Source: an uncultured Verrucomicrobia subdivision 3 bacterium (lineage in GTDB: Bacteria > Verrucomicrobiota > Verrucomicrobiia > Limisphaerales > UBA11358). Taken from it: a stretch of 64,000 bases of DNA. The stretch spans positions 1-64,000 of the forward strand of contig CAIQKM010000190.1 in assembly GCA_903872345.1 (NCBI GenBank), in the 5' to 3' direction. The notes beneath the pieces were generated by a model that was not told the origin of the DNA, made no database searches, and saw nothing but the letters and a program-made list of their open reading frames with translations. Position 1 is the stretch's first letter. Every line of letters begins with the position of its first letter. Both the position numbers and the translations under genes were made by a program. Below are positions 1 to 8,011 of the stretch, piece after piece.

Positions 1-112
1 CCGCAGACCCGGTTTTATGCCTGCACCCGTTGGATTCTCGGTTTTTCGTTGGTTGGACATAGATGAAAGCCTTTGTTTATGCGGCTTTATTGTATGCCAC
101 TAACTCCTGCTT

Positions 113-634
113 GTGAAGTTTATTTGGGAAATATGGGTTAATATATTCAAAAGGGGAGTTTCTAGTGAAGAATTCGGACATGGAATGTGGCTGGCTTGCT
201 GCGATTCAGCAGAGAAGTTTTGCGAAGAATATAGACCGCAATTGGAATCTGCCGGATATTTAAAGAATTCAACCGCAGACTCAATATTTGTGGACGAGAC
301 ATTGCGTCTTCATCTTTGGTTAGTTTCGCGCAGTTTAGGGGTTTCTGACAGTAAGATTCTTGATGCAATGCATAATTATGCTCACCATCTTAGCCATGTA
401 AACTCCTTATCAATTAGCGAATTGTATGCGATCTACGATAAGGCAGCTTCCGAGGAGATGGAATTGATTGACGCAGGACGATCATATCCAGTATTGGCAA
501 TCACAGTGCTACAATATATTGTAAACGACAAGAATTATTCTAATATAGTTATAGCAATGGGAATCCACTGCGACATTGATACCAGAATAAAGACTTTCCG
601 TGAAATCAGAGCAAAGACAGCTATCAGGAATTAA
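113..634 (+). CDS. Unknown 173-residue protein in the left integrated element
   Basis: I do not recognise this protein. It is mixed alpha-helical and acidic, with no signal peptide, membrane segment or metal motif. The ORF opens at a GTG; an in-frame ATG follows at residue 25 (base 185) and would drop a Trp/Phe-rich N-terminus, so the start is uncertain. The gene lies in the AT-rich left element, 11 bp upstream of another unknown gene on the same strand, so the two are probably co-transcribed. Base composition differs clearly from the G+C-rich genes after position 5000, which fits acquired DNA. It is most likely cargo of the element; no function can be assigned. Confidence 0.6.
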   Translation: MKFIWEIWVNIFKRGVSSEEFGHGMWLACCDSAEKFCEEYRPQLESAGYLKNSTADSIFVDETLRLHLWLVSRSLGVSDSKILDAMHNYAHHLSHVNSLSISELYAIYDKAASEEMELIDAGRSYPVLAITVLQYIVNDKNYSNIVIAMGIHCDIDTRIKTFREIRAKTAIRN

Positions 635-645
635 TTTTATGAGAC

Positions 646-1221
646 ATGAATAAAGCGACGCGAATTTTAACGACCTTGACAGTCTCGCTCGTTCTCGGTT
701 GTCAGTTCGCATATCGAGACTCACATGCAAACGGTCAGGAGTATCAGGCGCACCCCATAATTGTAGTAATGTCAGATTTTTTTTGCGGTAGTTTATCTGG
801 TTTGATTTTTTATTTTGGAAGTGGATGGTTTGCCAATCGAAAAAATAAAAAACGAGACGAAGTCGAAAAAAACAAATTCTACGATCAAGTTGCTTTAGAA
901 TTACAGCAGAAGACGTTGATTGCTGGACTCTGGACTAAAGCCTATGCCGAAATGGATGGTGACGAAGCAAAGGCGCGTGCATTATACATCCGCTACCGGG
1001 TTCAACAACTGCTCGAAATATCTAAAAGCAGTGTCAGTCAGGATCAACAAACACAAGCCAGCCCATCTTTTAAGGCAACTCGAAATACAATTCCAACGGC
1101 TAATAAAATCAATTATTCGTGTCCACAATGCAAATTGATAATGAGCGGAAACACATCTGAAATTGGAAAGATGCAAATTTGCCCAGGATGTAAAGGGCCA
1201 TTCTGGCCAGTTCCTCATTAA
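646..1221 (+). CDS. Membrane-anchored protein with C-terminal zinc ribbon
   Basis: A 191-residue protein with three visible parts. Residues 1-25 look like a signal sequence with a lipobox-like LGC at 17-19. Residues about 36-62 form a hydrophobic membrane segment followed by a very basic stretch (NRKNKKR). The C-terminus carries two Cys pairs, CPQC and CPGC, about 20 residues apart, as in a zinc ribbon. The middle (about 70-130) is charged and helical. By topology the zinc ribbon is probably cytoplasmic. The gene follows the preceding unknown gene by 11 bp and belongs to the same AT-rich element. I do not recognise a family; a membrane-tethered nucleic-acid or protein-binding cargo protein is the most that can be said. 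Confidence 0.6.
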   Translation: MNKATRILTTLTVSLVLGCQFAYRDSHANGQEYQAHPIIVVMSDFFCGSLSGLIFYFGSGWFANRKNKKRDEVEKNKFYDQVALELQQKTLIAGLWTKAYAEMDGDEAKARALYIRYRVQQLLEISKSSVSQDQQTQASPSFKATRNTIPTANKINYSCPQCKLIMSGNTSEIGKMQICPGCKGPFWPVPH

Positions 1222-1760
1222 GAGTATCACTTTATGGTTTACGCATAAATGTCTAAAGAATTGACACCCGCTAATCTCGTGCTAAGTTCAATCTAGTTCT
1301 TTGCATATTCTTTTGGCGCGGTGAAGATGAAGTCTTTAGATAGACACTTCGCCTGTTTTTAGAGTCCCCAGATCACCTTGCCAAATGCAATCCAGCGACA
1401 TCGTCAGAAATCAATTATGACGTTTGGCGCGCGTGATTGGTGTATTCTTCTCCTGAATTTTAAATAACGGTTTGCACTGATCTGGATAGTTCGGTTGTTT
1501 CAGTTCTCAATGGTAGCTTTTCCTCGTAATCGTCACATTCATTTATGACGGATTGTTTCCTTTCGGTTCGGCTTCAATTTCAAAGGTTTCGTTTCGAGAT
1601 AATCCAATGTTTTAGACGGTTGGCACGCAAGCTGCTTACTGTTTATCCTTGTCAAAGGCGTCACCCCCGAAGCCAGACATAAACATCAACAACAACCAAC
1701 AACGCAAAAATATTGCCAAATTATAATTAGTAATTCTTACCAACAACAACAAATAAAACT
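1222..1760. other. 539-bp non-coding region with two spaced CGTCA/TGACG palindromes
   Basis: No convincing ORF lies here. Two inverted pairs of the same type are visible: CGTCA at 1402-1406 with TGACG at 1418-1422, and CGTCA at 1531-1535 with TGACG at 1546-1550. The spacers (11 and 10 nt) are both AT-rich. The last 80 bases before the next gene are A-rich with repeated CAACAA triplets. Lying directly upstream of the helix-turn-helix and replication genes, this is a plausible regulatory or origin region, but that is inference. Confidence 0.4.
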
Positions 1761-1994
1761 ATGCCACTAACAACTGAAAGAATCGAGCCAGCCGATACAA
1801 GCCAAACACTACCCGAATTTGTCCGGGTAAATGATGTCAAAAGAATATTGGGCGTCAAACGTGGGATTCTGTATCGGTGGATGAAAGACGGGAAAATCAA
1901 ATCCGTCTGCATCCGTGAGGCGGGAAACACCCAGGGAATTCGGCTGATTCATCTCGCCAGCGTCCGCAACTACATCAATTCACAAATGGTCTAA
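1761..1994 (+). CDS. Small helix-turn-helix protein (excisionase/MerR-type)
   Basis: A 77-residue protein whose residues about 21-60 have the pattern of the winged-helix excisionase/HTH_17 family: a short helix (VNDVKRILGV), a recognition helix with the family-typical YRWMKDGKI, then a wing. Such proteins are DNA-binding excision factors or small regulators of mobile elements. It sits 9 bp upstream of the replication ATPase, so the pair forms an operon, and the integrase lies 1.7 kb downstream on the opposite strand. This arrangement fits an excision or replication control factor of the integrated element. The exact role (Xis or AlpA-like activator) cannot be read from sequence alone. Confidence 0.7.
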   Translation: MPLTTERIEPADTSQTLPEFVRVNDVKRILGVKRGILYRWMKDGKIKSVCIREAGNTQGIRLIHLASVRNYINSQMV

Positions 1995-2003
1995 ACAAAA
2001 AAT

Positions 2004-3347
2004 ATGAACATAGAAATCAATTCTTTAACGCAACAAACAACAAATGATATGCACGAAAATACAGAAATTAAATTGCCAGATATATATTACGATAATCGGT
2101 CTGGCTGTTATTGGGTCACAAACGACAGAGAAGATTGGATTCGATTTAACGAATCCTCTGTTAAGCGTCTCTTAAAATCGCATGGCATTAGCTCAGAGTG
2201 CGGCAGAATGGAACGGTTGTCACCATTGGACGACAAAATTCTAAAAATCCAAACAACCAATGACATTTGCTATGCCGCCCCTTTGGCTGGTCACAGAAAG
2301 GGGATTTATTCATTTAACGGGGAGAGGGTATTGGTAATTGACTCACCTAATATCATTGAACCGAAAGAGGGTGAATATCCATTGCTTGACGCTATTTTTG
2401 ACGGACTTTTTAATCATCCATTGATAGACCAACGTCCGTATTTATACGGGTGGTTGAAAATATGTTATGAATGTGTTAGCACAGGGACAAACCGACCGGG
2501 GCAAGCACTTGTCGTAGCTGGTCCGGCAAATTCTGGAAAATCACTCATACAAAATCTAATAACAGAAATTTTGGGTGGTCGCTCCGCCAAGCCCTATCGT
2601 TATATGAGCGGAAAAACAGAGTTCAACTCTGAATTGTTTCAAGCCGAACACTTAATGATTGAAGATGACATCGCATCAACTGACCTTAGAACACGACGAA
2701 ACTTTGGAACGAACATAAAGCAAGTAACAGTGAATGTAGTTCAAAGCTGTCACCCCAAAGGGCACCCCGCAATCTCATTAAAGCCGTTCTGGCGTACTAC
2801 CATAACGTTGAATGACGAACCGGAAAATCTTTTGATTTTACCTCCATTTGATGAGAGTGTTTCAGACAAAATAATCCTACTAAAAGCGGCAAAAAAGCCT
2901 TTGCCATTAACTATAAACACATTGGAAGAACGAAAAGCATTTAGGATCAATCTCAGTTCGGAATTGCCTGCTTTTTTACACTTTCTGACAAAATGGGAAA
3001 TACCATCAGAACTCCGATGTGAACGCTTTGGCATCAAACATTATCACCATCCAGAGCTTGTGAAAGAATTGGAAATTTTGTCTCCAGAAAATTATCTGCT
3101 AGAATTAATTGATATAGTAATTTTTAAAACAAAATTTCCAAAGGAATTGTATTGGAATGGTACAGCAAGGGAATTAGAAGAAATCTTGAAATCATCTTCT
3201 GTTAAAATAGAAGTTGAAAGGATTCTAACCTTCCAAAATGCCATGGGATCATATTTGGGGAGACTTCAAATGAAGTTTCCATCACGCGTGAAAGCTTCTC
3301 GAACAAGTGAAACTAGGAGTTGGGTTTTAACAGCACCTGTCAAATAA
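2004..3347 (+). CDS. Replication ATPase/helicase of the integrated element (SF3, DUF5906-like)
   Basis: A 447-residue protein with a central P-loop ATPase. Walker A is GPANSGKS at 173-180, and a Walker B-like stretch ending in acidic residues (HLMIEDD) lies at about 216-222. The spacing and the downstream block with conserved polar residues resemble the C-terminal helicase domain of phage P4-type primases and DUF5906 proteins. No N-terminal primase active site is recognisable in the first 150 residues, so it may be the helicase half only. An in-frame ATG at residue 16 is an alternative start. It is coupled to the helix-turn-helix gene and is followed by repeat-rich DNA, as expected for a replication module of an integrative element or satellite phage. 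Confidence 0.75.
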   Translation: MNIEINSLTQQTTNDMHENTEIKLPDIYYDNRSGCYWVTNDREDWIRFNESSVKRLLKSHGISSECGRMERLSPLDDKILKIQTTNDICYAAPLAGHRKGIYSFNGERVLVIDSPNIIEPKEGEYPLLDAIFDGLFNHPLIDQRPYLYGWLKICYECVSTGTNRPGQALVVAGPANSGKSLIQNLITEILGGRSAKPYRYMSGKTEFNSELFQAEHLMIEDDIASTDLRTRRNFGTNIKQVTVNVVQSCHPKGHPAISLKPFWRTTITLNDEPENLLILPPFDESVSDKIILLKAAKKPLPLTINTLEERKAFRINLSSELPAFLHFLTKWEIPSELRCERFGIKHYHHPELVKELEILSPENYLLELIDIVIFKTKFPKELYWNGTARELEEILKSSSVKIEVERILTFQNAMGSYLGRLQMKFPSRVKASRTSETRSWVLTAPVK

Positions 3348-3357
3348 ATCTATTGCC

Positions 3358-3446
3358 GGATGACACCATGACACCCTTTTTCTAAGTTTTAAAAAAACAA
3401 AGAGAAAAAAGGGAAAAGCGGAAAATCTGGCGTCATGGTGTCATCC
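3358..3446. repeat. 15-bp inverted repeat with multiple TGACACC motifs
   Basis: A perfect 15-bp inverted repeat has arms at 3358-3372 and 3432-3446 around an A-rich spacer. The heptamer TGACACC occurs at 3361 and 3369, and its complement GGTGTCA at 3437 and again at 3477. It begins 10 bp after the replication gene. Such iterated motifs next to a Rep gene suggest an origin or Rep-binding region; a long-loop terminator is the alternative. Confidence 0.5.
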
Positions 3447-3460
3447 CATGCGCCGGGCCT

Positions 3461-3498
3461 GTCAAGGGTGTCCAAAGGTGTCAAGGGTGTCCAAAGCT
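3461..3498. repeat. Two tandem 19-bp units
   Basis: The 17-mer GTCAAGGGTGTCCAAAG occurs at 3461-3477 and 3480-3496, a period of 19 bp. It lies between the inverted repeat and the integrase 3' end, in the non-coding interval 3348-3650. It is iteron-like; only two units are present. Confidence 0.6.
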
Positions 3499-3598
3499 GC
3501 ACGTTAATTCTAACCCAAATGCGTCACGCCGGGAGTGGTCAGAGTGGTGCTGATACAATTTGATACAACTATACCCCCGGAGCAAAAATCCGCCCCCT

Positions 3599-3621
3599 AT
3601 ATACAACGTAGGGTTGTATAT
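3599..3621. terminator. Palindrome beyond the integrase stop
   Basis: A perfect 9-bp stem (ATATACAAC at 3599-3607 with GTTGTATAT at 3613-3621, loop GTAGG) lies 30 bp beyond the integrase stop codon. Related GATACAA motifs occur at about 3552, 3562 and 3627. On the minus strand the stem is not followed by a clear T-run, so an intrinsic terminator or an arm-type protein-binding site are both possible. Confidence 0.35.
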
Positions 3622-3650
3622 TTTTTGATACAACGGGGCAAACGGTATGG

Positions 3651-4859
3651 TTACTTTGTGATGTCTGGAAGCCTATTGATTGCCGCACGTTTGGCCGCAT
3701 CGTCAATAACGGTGTAGTTCCGTGAAACGGATGCCGTCTCATGGCCTACAATGTCCATTGCCACGCTATCGGACACGCCGGACGATTTTAACGCGCTGGT
3801 GGTATTGTATCGCAAACTGTGAAAGCTGACGTGGCCAGTTTCACGTTTGGCGTCCCTTCCCTTACCCGTACCCTTGTGGCTGCGTTTTTCCACCAGTCCG
3901 GCCTTTGCCATGACATCGTAAAACTGATTTGAAAGCGTAGGGGTGGTTTTTCCGAAAAGGGCAGGACACAAGGGAGCGTCTGGATTGTCACCAGCCAATT
4001 TTGCCAAGTGACGGTTTAGCGGATCAGCTATCGGTAAAATTTGCCTGCGTCCGGTCTTTTCCGTTTGAATGTTAATTGTCCCTTCGTGCAACTCTACGCT
4101 TCTCCAGGTGAGATTGGCGCAATCGCCTAGCCGCAATCCGGTATAATACGCCGTCAAAATCATCGTTTGCCATTCTGCGTCTGCTGCCGCCAACAGCTTT
4201 TTCAATTCTTCGTCAGTAAACGGACGGCGGTTTGAATCCTCAACTTCAATGGTCGTAACGTGTTCGGCTGGTGAAAATTCTAGCTGACGTTTGGCAACTG
4301 CATTATTGAACGCTGCTTTCATTATTTTGATTGCCTTATTGACGGTTGACGGCGCAACACGCTTGGCCAGTTCAATCTTAAAATCATCAAGCTGTTTTGG
4401 TTGCAAGGTGGTTAGCGGCCTGTCTGCCCTTGTGCCTAGAAATTTCAGGAACAAGTCTTTTGCCCTGCGATATTCTAGCTGTGTGGCCTTGCTGGTGTCT
4501 GTCCGGCTGGCGAGCCATGAATCAAGCCAACTGCGTACAGTGTAGGACTCCAACTCGCCACCGGCTATTTTAACGAATTCTTCAACGTATGATTTCAGGA
4601 TGTCATGCGCCCGGTTTGCTGCCAGTTTGCCGTGCGTTTCCTCAATAGAGGCGCAAGTGTCACGAATGAGTTTTAAACCCTTCTCGTTCGATAGTTTGTT
4701 GTCACGGGCGAGGATGGACGCCCGTTCTACGTTTACGCAGATTGTCCGGGCAATCTTGGCGTTGTCTGTGCCGGTCGTGCGAAACCGCCGAAACCCTTCC
4801 GGGTTGTAGAATGCGCAAAACCAATTCGGTTTGCCTGTTACTTTATGAATGCTTGCCAT
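3651..4859 (-). CDS. int: Tyrosine recombinase/integrase
   Basis: A 402-residue phage-type integrase. The N-terminal half has an Arg/Aro-rich arm-type DNA-binding segment and a SAM-like core-binding domain (about 100-195). The catalytic domain carries the full set of residues: Arg243 (TGLRLGD), Lys268 in a beta hairpin, His347 and Arg350 (HSLR), His373 (GHE) and nucleophile Tyr382 (RNY). It would catalyse site-specific integration and excision of the surrounding element. The gene starts 95 bp from a tRNA-Ser 3' fragment, the usual placement for an integrase that uses a tRNA gene as attB. Two 12-bp direct repeats lie immediately before its start codon. Confidence 0.93.
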   Translation of the reverse strand: MASIHKVTGKPNWFCAFYNPEGFRRFRTTGTDNAKIARTICVNVERASILARDNKLSNEKGLKLIRDTCASIEETHGKLAANRAHDILKSYVEEFVKIAGGELESYTVRSWLDSWLASRTDTSKATQLEYRRAKDLFLKFLGTRADRPLTTLQPKQLDDFKIELAKRVAPSTVNKAIKIMKAAFNNAVAKRQLEFSPAEHVTTIEVEDSNRRPFTDEELKKLLAAADAEWQTMILTAYYTGLRLGDCANLTWRSVELHEGTINIQTEKTGRRQILPIADPLNRHLAKLAGDNPDAPLCPALFGKTTPTLSNQFYDVMAKAGLVEKRSHKGTGKGRDAKRETGHVSFHSLRYNTTSALKSSGVSDSVAMDIVGHETASVSRNYTVIDDAAKRAAINRLPDITK

Positions 4860-4860
4860 A

Positions 4861-4885
4861 ACGGTATAACGTTACGGTATAACGT
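4861..4885 (-). promoter_or_regulatory. Direct repeats upstream of integrase
   Basis: The 12-mer ACGGTATAACGT occurs at 4861-4872 and 4874-4885, abutting the integrase start codon. On the minus strand a TTGACA sequence lies just beyond (about 4893-4898) and the repeats themselves carry TATACC. This is probably the integrase promoter overlapped by a regulator-binding site, but no exact -10 can be fixed. Confidence 0.45.
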
Positions 4886-4953
4886 GCATACCTGTCAAGA
4901 CTATCACATTTGTTGGTTTTTATTAACGTTTACGCAGTTATTCAACATGAAAT

Positions 4954-4987
4954 AGTATCGGGGGTTCGAATCCCCCCCTCTCCGCCA
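4954..4987 (+). other. Attachment site: 3' fragment of a tRNA-Ser gene
   Basis: The sequence contains a perfect T-arm (GGGGG, loop TTCGAAT, CCCCC at 4960-4976), the 3' acceptor strand CCTCTCC (4977-4983), discriminator G and an encoded CCA (4985-4987). There is no matching 5' half upstream; the DNA before it is element sequence. The acceptor strand and the preceding GTATC match the end of a class II tRNA-Ser. This is the duplicated 3' end left by integration into a tRNA-Ser gene, marking the right boundary of the left element. The intact tRNA should lie at the other boundary, outside the window. Confidence 0.85.
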
Positions 4988-5050
4988 CTTGCCTTTTCGT
5001 CAATCAATTCAGCCAGTCAAACCACCCAAGCCCAGGAAATTCAGCCTGAA

Positions 5051-6637
5051 TCAGTTTGGCCCCGCACCCTCCAGCGGCTTGATGGAGAACGAATCAAACA
5101 TGCCTGCCGCTTGGGCAATGCCTCCCGCCGTCAACGCCACATGCATGGCCCGGTCCCACGGCGGCAGATCTTTCGTCACCGCCGGATCGCCGCACGGAAT
5201 CCAATTATGGCCATCCACGCTCACCGCCGGCTGCACCAGATAACCGTAATGGGTGGTCAGTTGCAGAAACAGTTTCGAGCCGGTGGGAGCCGGCTGCTGT
5301 GCGAGTCGCCGGAAGTTTCCCCGGTCACGCCGCCAGATGACCACCTGGCCATCCCACAGGACCATGCCCATGGCATTTTCGGAATCGCCAAACGCACACA
5401 GGCCGACGGCGCATCCCGGCTGCAAATGACCGGTCTCCACTACTGTCACCGCGACATAATCCGGCGCCGTCGTCGAACGCGCCAGCACCGCCGCCAGCAG
5501 ATTGCTATGGACGCCCCGAGCGGTCAGCATCAGTCGCCCGTGTTCCAAGCGGGTTAATGGCTGCCGATTCTGCGGCCAGCGCCAGCCATAATCCAGCTTG
5601 TCACCTGTGAAATTGTCGGCATAGGCCGTGGCGGCCGCCTTCTGCGAAACCCCAAACGGTGAAGGCGCTTTTACGCTGGGACCGCCACCATTATTCATGG
5701 TTGGCCATTCATCGGCGCCAAACTTGATCTCGTCCAACATCCCCTCGCGACCGGTAAAAATGGTGCCCTTCGCCGAATAGGCATGATACAAAAACCAGCA
5801 GCGGCCCCGCTTGTCCTGCACCACACTCCCGTGGCCGGGACATTTCCAAGTCTCGTTGCCCGCCAGAATTGGATTGGCCGGATTCTTTTGCCACGGACCA
5901 AATAGCGATCGTGAGCGCGCCACCCCCAGCGCATAGCTGCAATCCCGCCCGCAGCAGCCATTGCCGGAATAGAACAAATAAAACCAGCCGTTGCGGCGCA
6001 AAATATAAGGCCCTTCCACCAGCGGCCCTTCCCAGGCGACATCATTGCGGATCAATTCCCGGGGCGGCCCCACCAGCTTGGTGCCTTTATCATCCAGACG
6101 CTGCGCCCAGATCGGCGTCGGCTGCCCCCGGCTGTTGCCATCCTCTTTCCAGATCAGATAACGTGCTCCATCCACATCCGTAACCGGCATCGGGTCAATG
6201 GAACCATCCGGCTGCGCCACCAGCGGGCCGTGATCGGCATAGGGACCGCCCGGTTTTTTGGCCGTCGCCACCGCCACCGCCAGCCGGCCATCGTGCTGAC
6301 GGGCCACAAAATAAACGAAGTAGGTGCCGTGAAACTCCGATATTTCTGGCGCCCAAAAATCACCCGCCGCCCAGTCCGGCCGCACGTTCAATACGGCGCC
6401 AGTCTGTTCCCAATTCACCAGATCCGTCGAGTGCATCAGCGGAAACAGCGGTCCCCAAGCCGATGATGTGCAGGTGGCCCAATAGTCTTTGCCCACCCGG
6501 ATGATGGACGGATCCGGATGATCGCCCGGAATGACGGGGTTTTGATAAGTCACCTCCGCCCGGCCGGAAGCCATTGAAAAAACCATGCCGACACAAACCA
6601 GCCAGCGGCCAAGACGGCGTTGTACTAAGGGTATCAT
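5051..6637 (-). CDS. Secreted GH43 glycosidase (beta-xylosidase/arabinanase type)
   Basis: The chosen start gives 528 residues beginning MIPLVQRRLGR, followed by a hydrophobic signal segment ending near SGRA. A longer reading to 6874 would translate through a REP-like repeat and is rejected. The five-bladed GH43 propeller shows the family residues: general base Asp42 in HPDPSI, pKa modulator Asp148 in SIDP, and a general-acid Glu in the VEGPY segment (about Glu208). WAPEI is also conserved. The C-terminal about 180 residues form a beta-sandwich of the GH43 C2 type. It would release xylose or arabinose from hemicellulose or pectin side chains in the periplasm or outside. The gene stands alone, divergent from the propeller gene, immediately beyond the element boundary. 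Confidence 0.87.
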   Translation of the reverse strand: MIPLVQRRLGRWLVCVGMVFSMASGRAEVTYQNPVIPGDHPDPSIIRVGKDYWATCTSSAWGPLFPLMHSTDLVNWEQTGAVLNVRPDWAAGDFWAPEISEFHGTYFVYFVARQHDGRLAVAVATAKKPGGPYADHGPLVAQPDGSIDPMPVTDVDGARYLIWKEDGNSRGQPTPIWAQRLDDKGTKLVGPPRELIRNDVAWEGPLVEGPYILRRNGWFYLFYSGNGCCGRDCSYALGVARSRSLFGPWQKNPANPILAGNETWKCPGHGSVVQDKRGRCWFLYHAYSAKGTIFTGREGMLDEIKFGADEWPTMNNGGGPSVKAPSPFGVSQKAAATAYADNFTGDKLDYGWRWPQNRQPLTRLEHGRLMLTARGVHSNLLAAVLARSTTAPDYVAVTVVETGHLQPGCAVGLCAFGDSENAMGMVLWDGQVVIWRRDRGNFRRLAQQPAPTGSKLFLQLTTHYGYLVQPAVSVDGHNWIPCGDPAVTKDLPPWDRAMHVALTAGGIAQAAGMFDSFSIKPLEGAGPN

Positions 6638-6796
6638 GCGGATGAAAATACGCCGCAAACACTGGCCCGGCAATGGCATGAACTGGCCACACGGCGACAG
6701 TTGTCCCCACCAAACACAGCTTGAAAAAACTGTCTGCAAAAACGGCAAGGGCGCATCCTGCGGCATGTCCCCAATCCACAACCATGAAATGGCAGC

Positions 6797-6892
6797 AAAC
6801 CGTTCGCGCGACAGGCTATCTCCCTCTCCGCCATTGATAAATGGGGGAGAGGGATGGGGTGAGGTGGTGCTCATCTATTTGGCCACAGGGGC
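6797..6892. repeat. REP-like dispersed repeat, copy A
   Basis: Copy A begins AAACCGTTCG and continues with CTCCCTCTCCGCC, a short spacer, then GGGGGAGAGGGATGGGGTGAGG, giving an imperfect CTCTCC/GGAGAG hairpin. Copies B and C share the order of these blocks. It fills much of the 333-bp gap between the divergent GH43 and beta-propeller genes, so both promoters must lie next to it. Nothing else is recognised in this gap. Confidence 0.6.
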
Positions 6893-6970
6893 GGTGTCAG
6901 GATGAGCCCATACGGACATCAACATAGGTTTGCCCCTTGAGTTTTCCGCTCCGTAAGGCAATCTGCTTTC

Positions 6971-8002
6971 ATGCATGTACTAAAATCATGGACCTGCGTC
7001 TCCCGGTTGGCACTGGGCTGCCTGATCGGCTGTGCGGCCGGGTCTGTTGCCTTGGCGGCGGAATCCGCCAGCGGTCTGCTGCTGGTCGCCAACAAAGGCA
7101 ACCAGACTCTTTCCATCGTGGACCCGGTGAGCGGCACCACGCTGGCTGCCGTACCCGAAAACGGCATCACCGGACATGAAGTCATCGCCTCCGCCGATGG
7201 CCGGCGCGCGTTTGTCCCTATTTACAGCAATACCGGGGTGGGTCATGCCGGCACCGATGGACAATTGATCCGCGTAATTGATCTGGCCACGCATGAGATC
7301 GTCGGCACCGTGGATCTGGGACGCGGACTGCGTCCGCACTGCGCCGTGATCGGCCCGCGCGACAATCTCCTCTATGTCACCACGGAACTGGGCAATTGCG
7401 TCACCGTAATTGATCCCGACTCGCTGAAAATCCTGCATACCATTCCCACCGGACAACCGGAATCCCACATGCTCGCGTTGACCCGTGACGGCAAACGCGG
7501 CTACACCGCCAATGTCGGACCCGGCACCGTTTCCGTGCTGGATATCGCGGCAAGAAAGGTGGTCACCATCATCCCCGTTTCCCGGCAGACCCAGCGGATT
7601 TCGTTGTCGGTGGATGACCGTTGGGTGTTCACTGCGGACCAGACCCAACCCCGCCTCGCCGTCATTGACACCGCCACCAACGGCATCAGCGCCTGGATTG
7701 ATCTCCCTAGTACCGGCTACGGCACCGCCACGACCCCCGATGGCCGCTGTCTGCTGGTGGCCTTGAACAAAATCAATCAGGTGGGTTTGATTGACCTCCA
7801 CACCCTGAAACTGGTACGCACCCACGCCGTCCCCAAATCGCCGCAGGAAATACTGGTTCAGCCGGATGGCAAACTCGCCTATGTTTCCTGTGACGCCAGC
7901 CGCCAGGTCGCCGTCATCAGCCTGGCCGATTGGCAGGTCACAAAATTAATCAACACCGGTCCCGGCACCGATGGACTCGCCTGGGCCGGGCAAACCCGGT
8001 AG
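6971..8002 (+). CDS. Secreted YVTN-type beta-propeller protein
   Basis: A 343-residue protein with a signal peptide (residues 1-30, ending ALAAE) and six to seven repeats of about 42 residues. Each contains the pattern of a YVTN/YncE propeller blade: a V-x-V-I-D strand, then an IPTG or VDLG turn, then LxVxxDGRxxY/F. Such propellers bind partners or ligands outside the cytoplasm and have no catalytic signature. It precedes a TPR gene by 9 bp, so the two are probably one transcript, and diverges from the GH43 gene. The function is unknown; a scaffold or binding protein is inferred from the fold only. Confidence 0.75.
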   Translation: MHVLKSWTCVSRLALGCLIGCAAGSVALAAESASGLLLVANKGNQTLSIVDPVSGTTLAAVPENGITGHEVIASADGRRAFVPIYSNTGVGHAGTDGQLIRVIDLATHEIVGTVDLGRGLRPHCAVIGPRDNLLYVTTELGNCVTVIDPDSLKILHTIPTGQPESHMLALTRDGKRGYTANVGPGTVSVLDIAARKVVTIIPVSRQTQRISLSVDDRWVFTADQTQPRLAVIDTATNGISAWIDLPSTGYGTATTPDGRCLLVALNKINQVGLIDLHTLKLVRTHAVPKSPQEILVQPDGKLAYVSCDASRQVAVISLADWQVTKLINTGPGTDGLAWAGQTR

Positions 8003-8011
8003 AATCCCGGC

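Noticed and set aside
3535-3717. 60-residue plus-strand frame over the integrase 3' end
   Set aside because: It spans the palindrome and the opposite strand of the integrase; no independent support.
6638-6874. 79-residue N-terminal extension of the GH43 protein
   Set aside because: It translates through REP-like copy A (Pro/Gly-rich, no signal peptide at its start). A proper signal sequence begins only at 6637.
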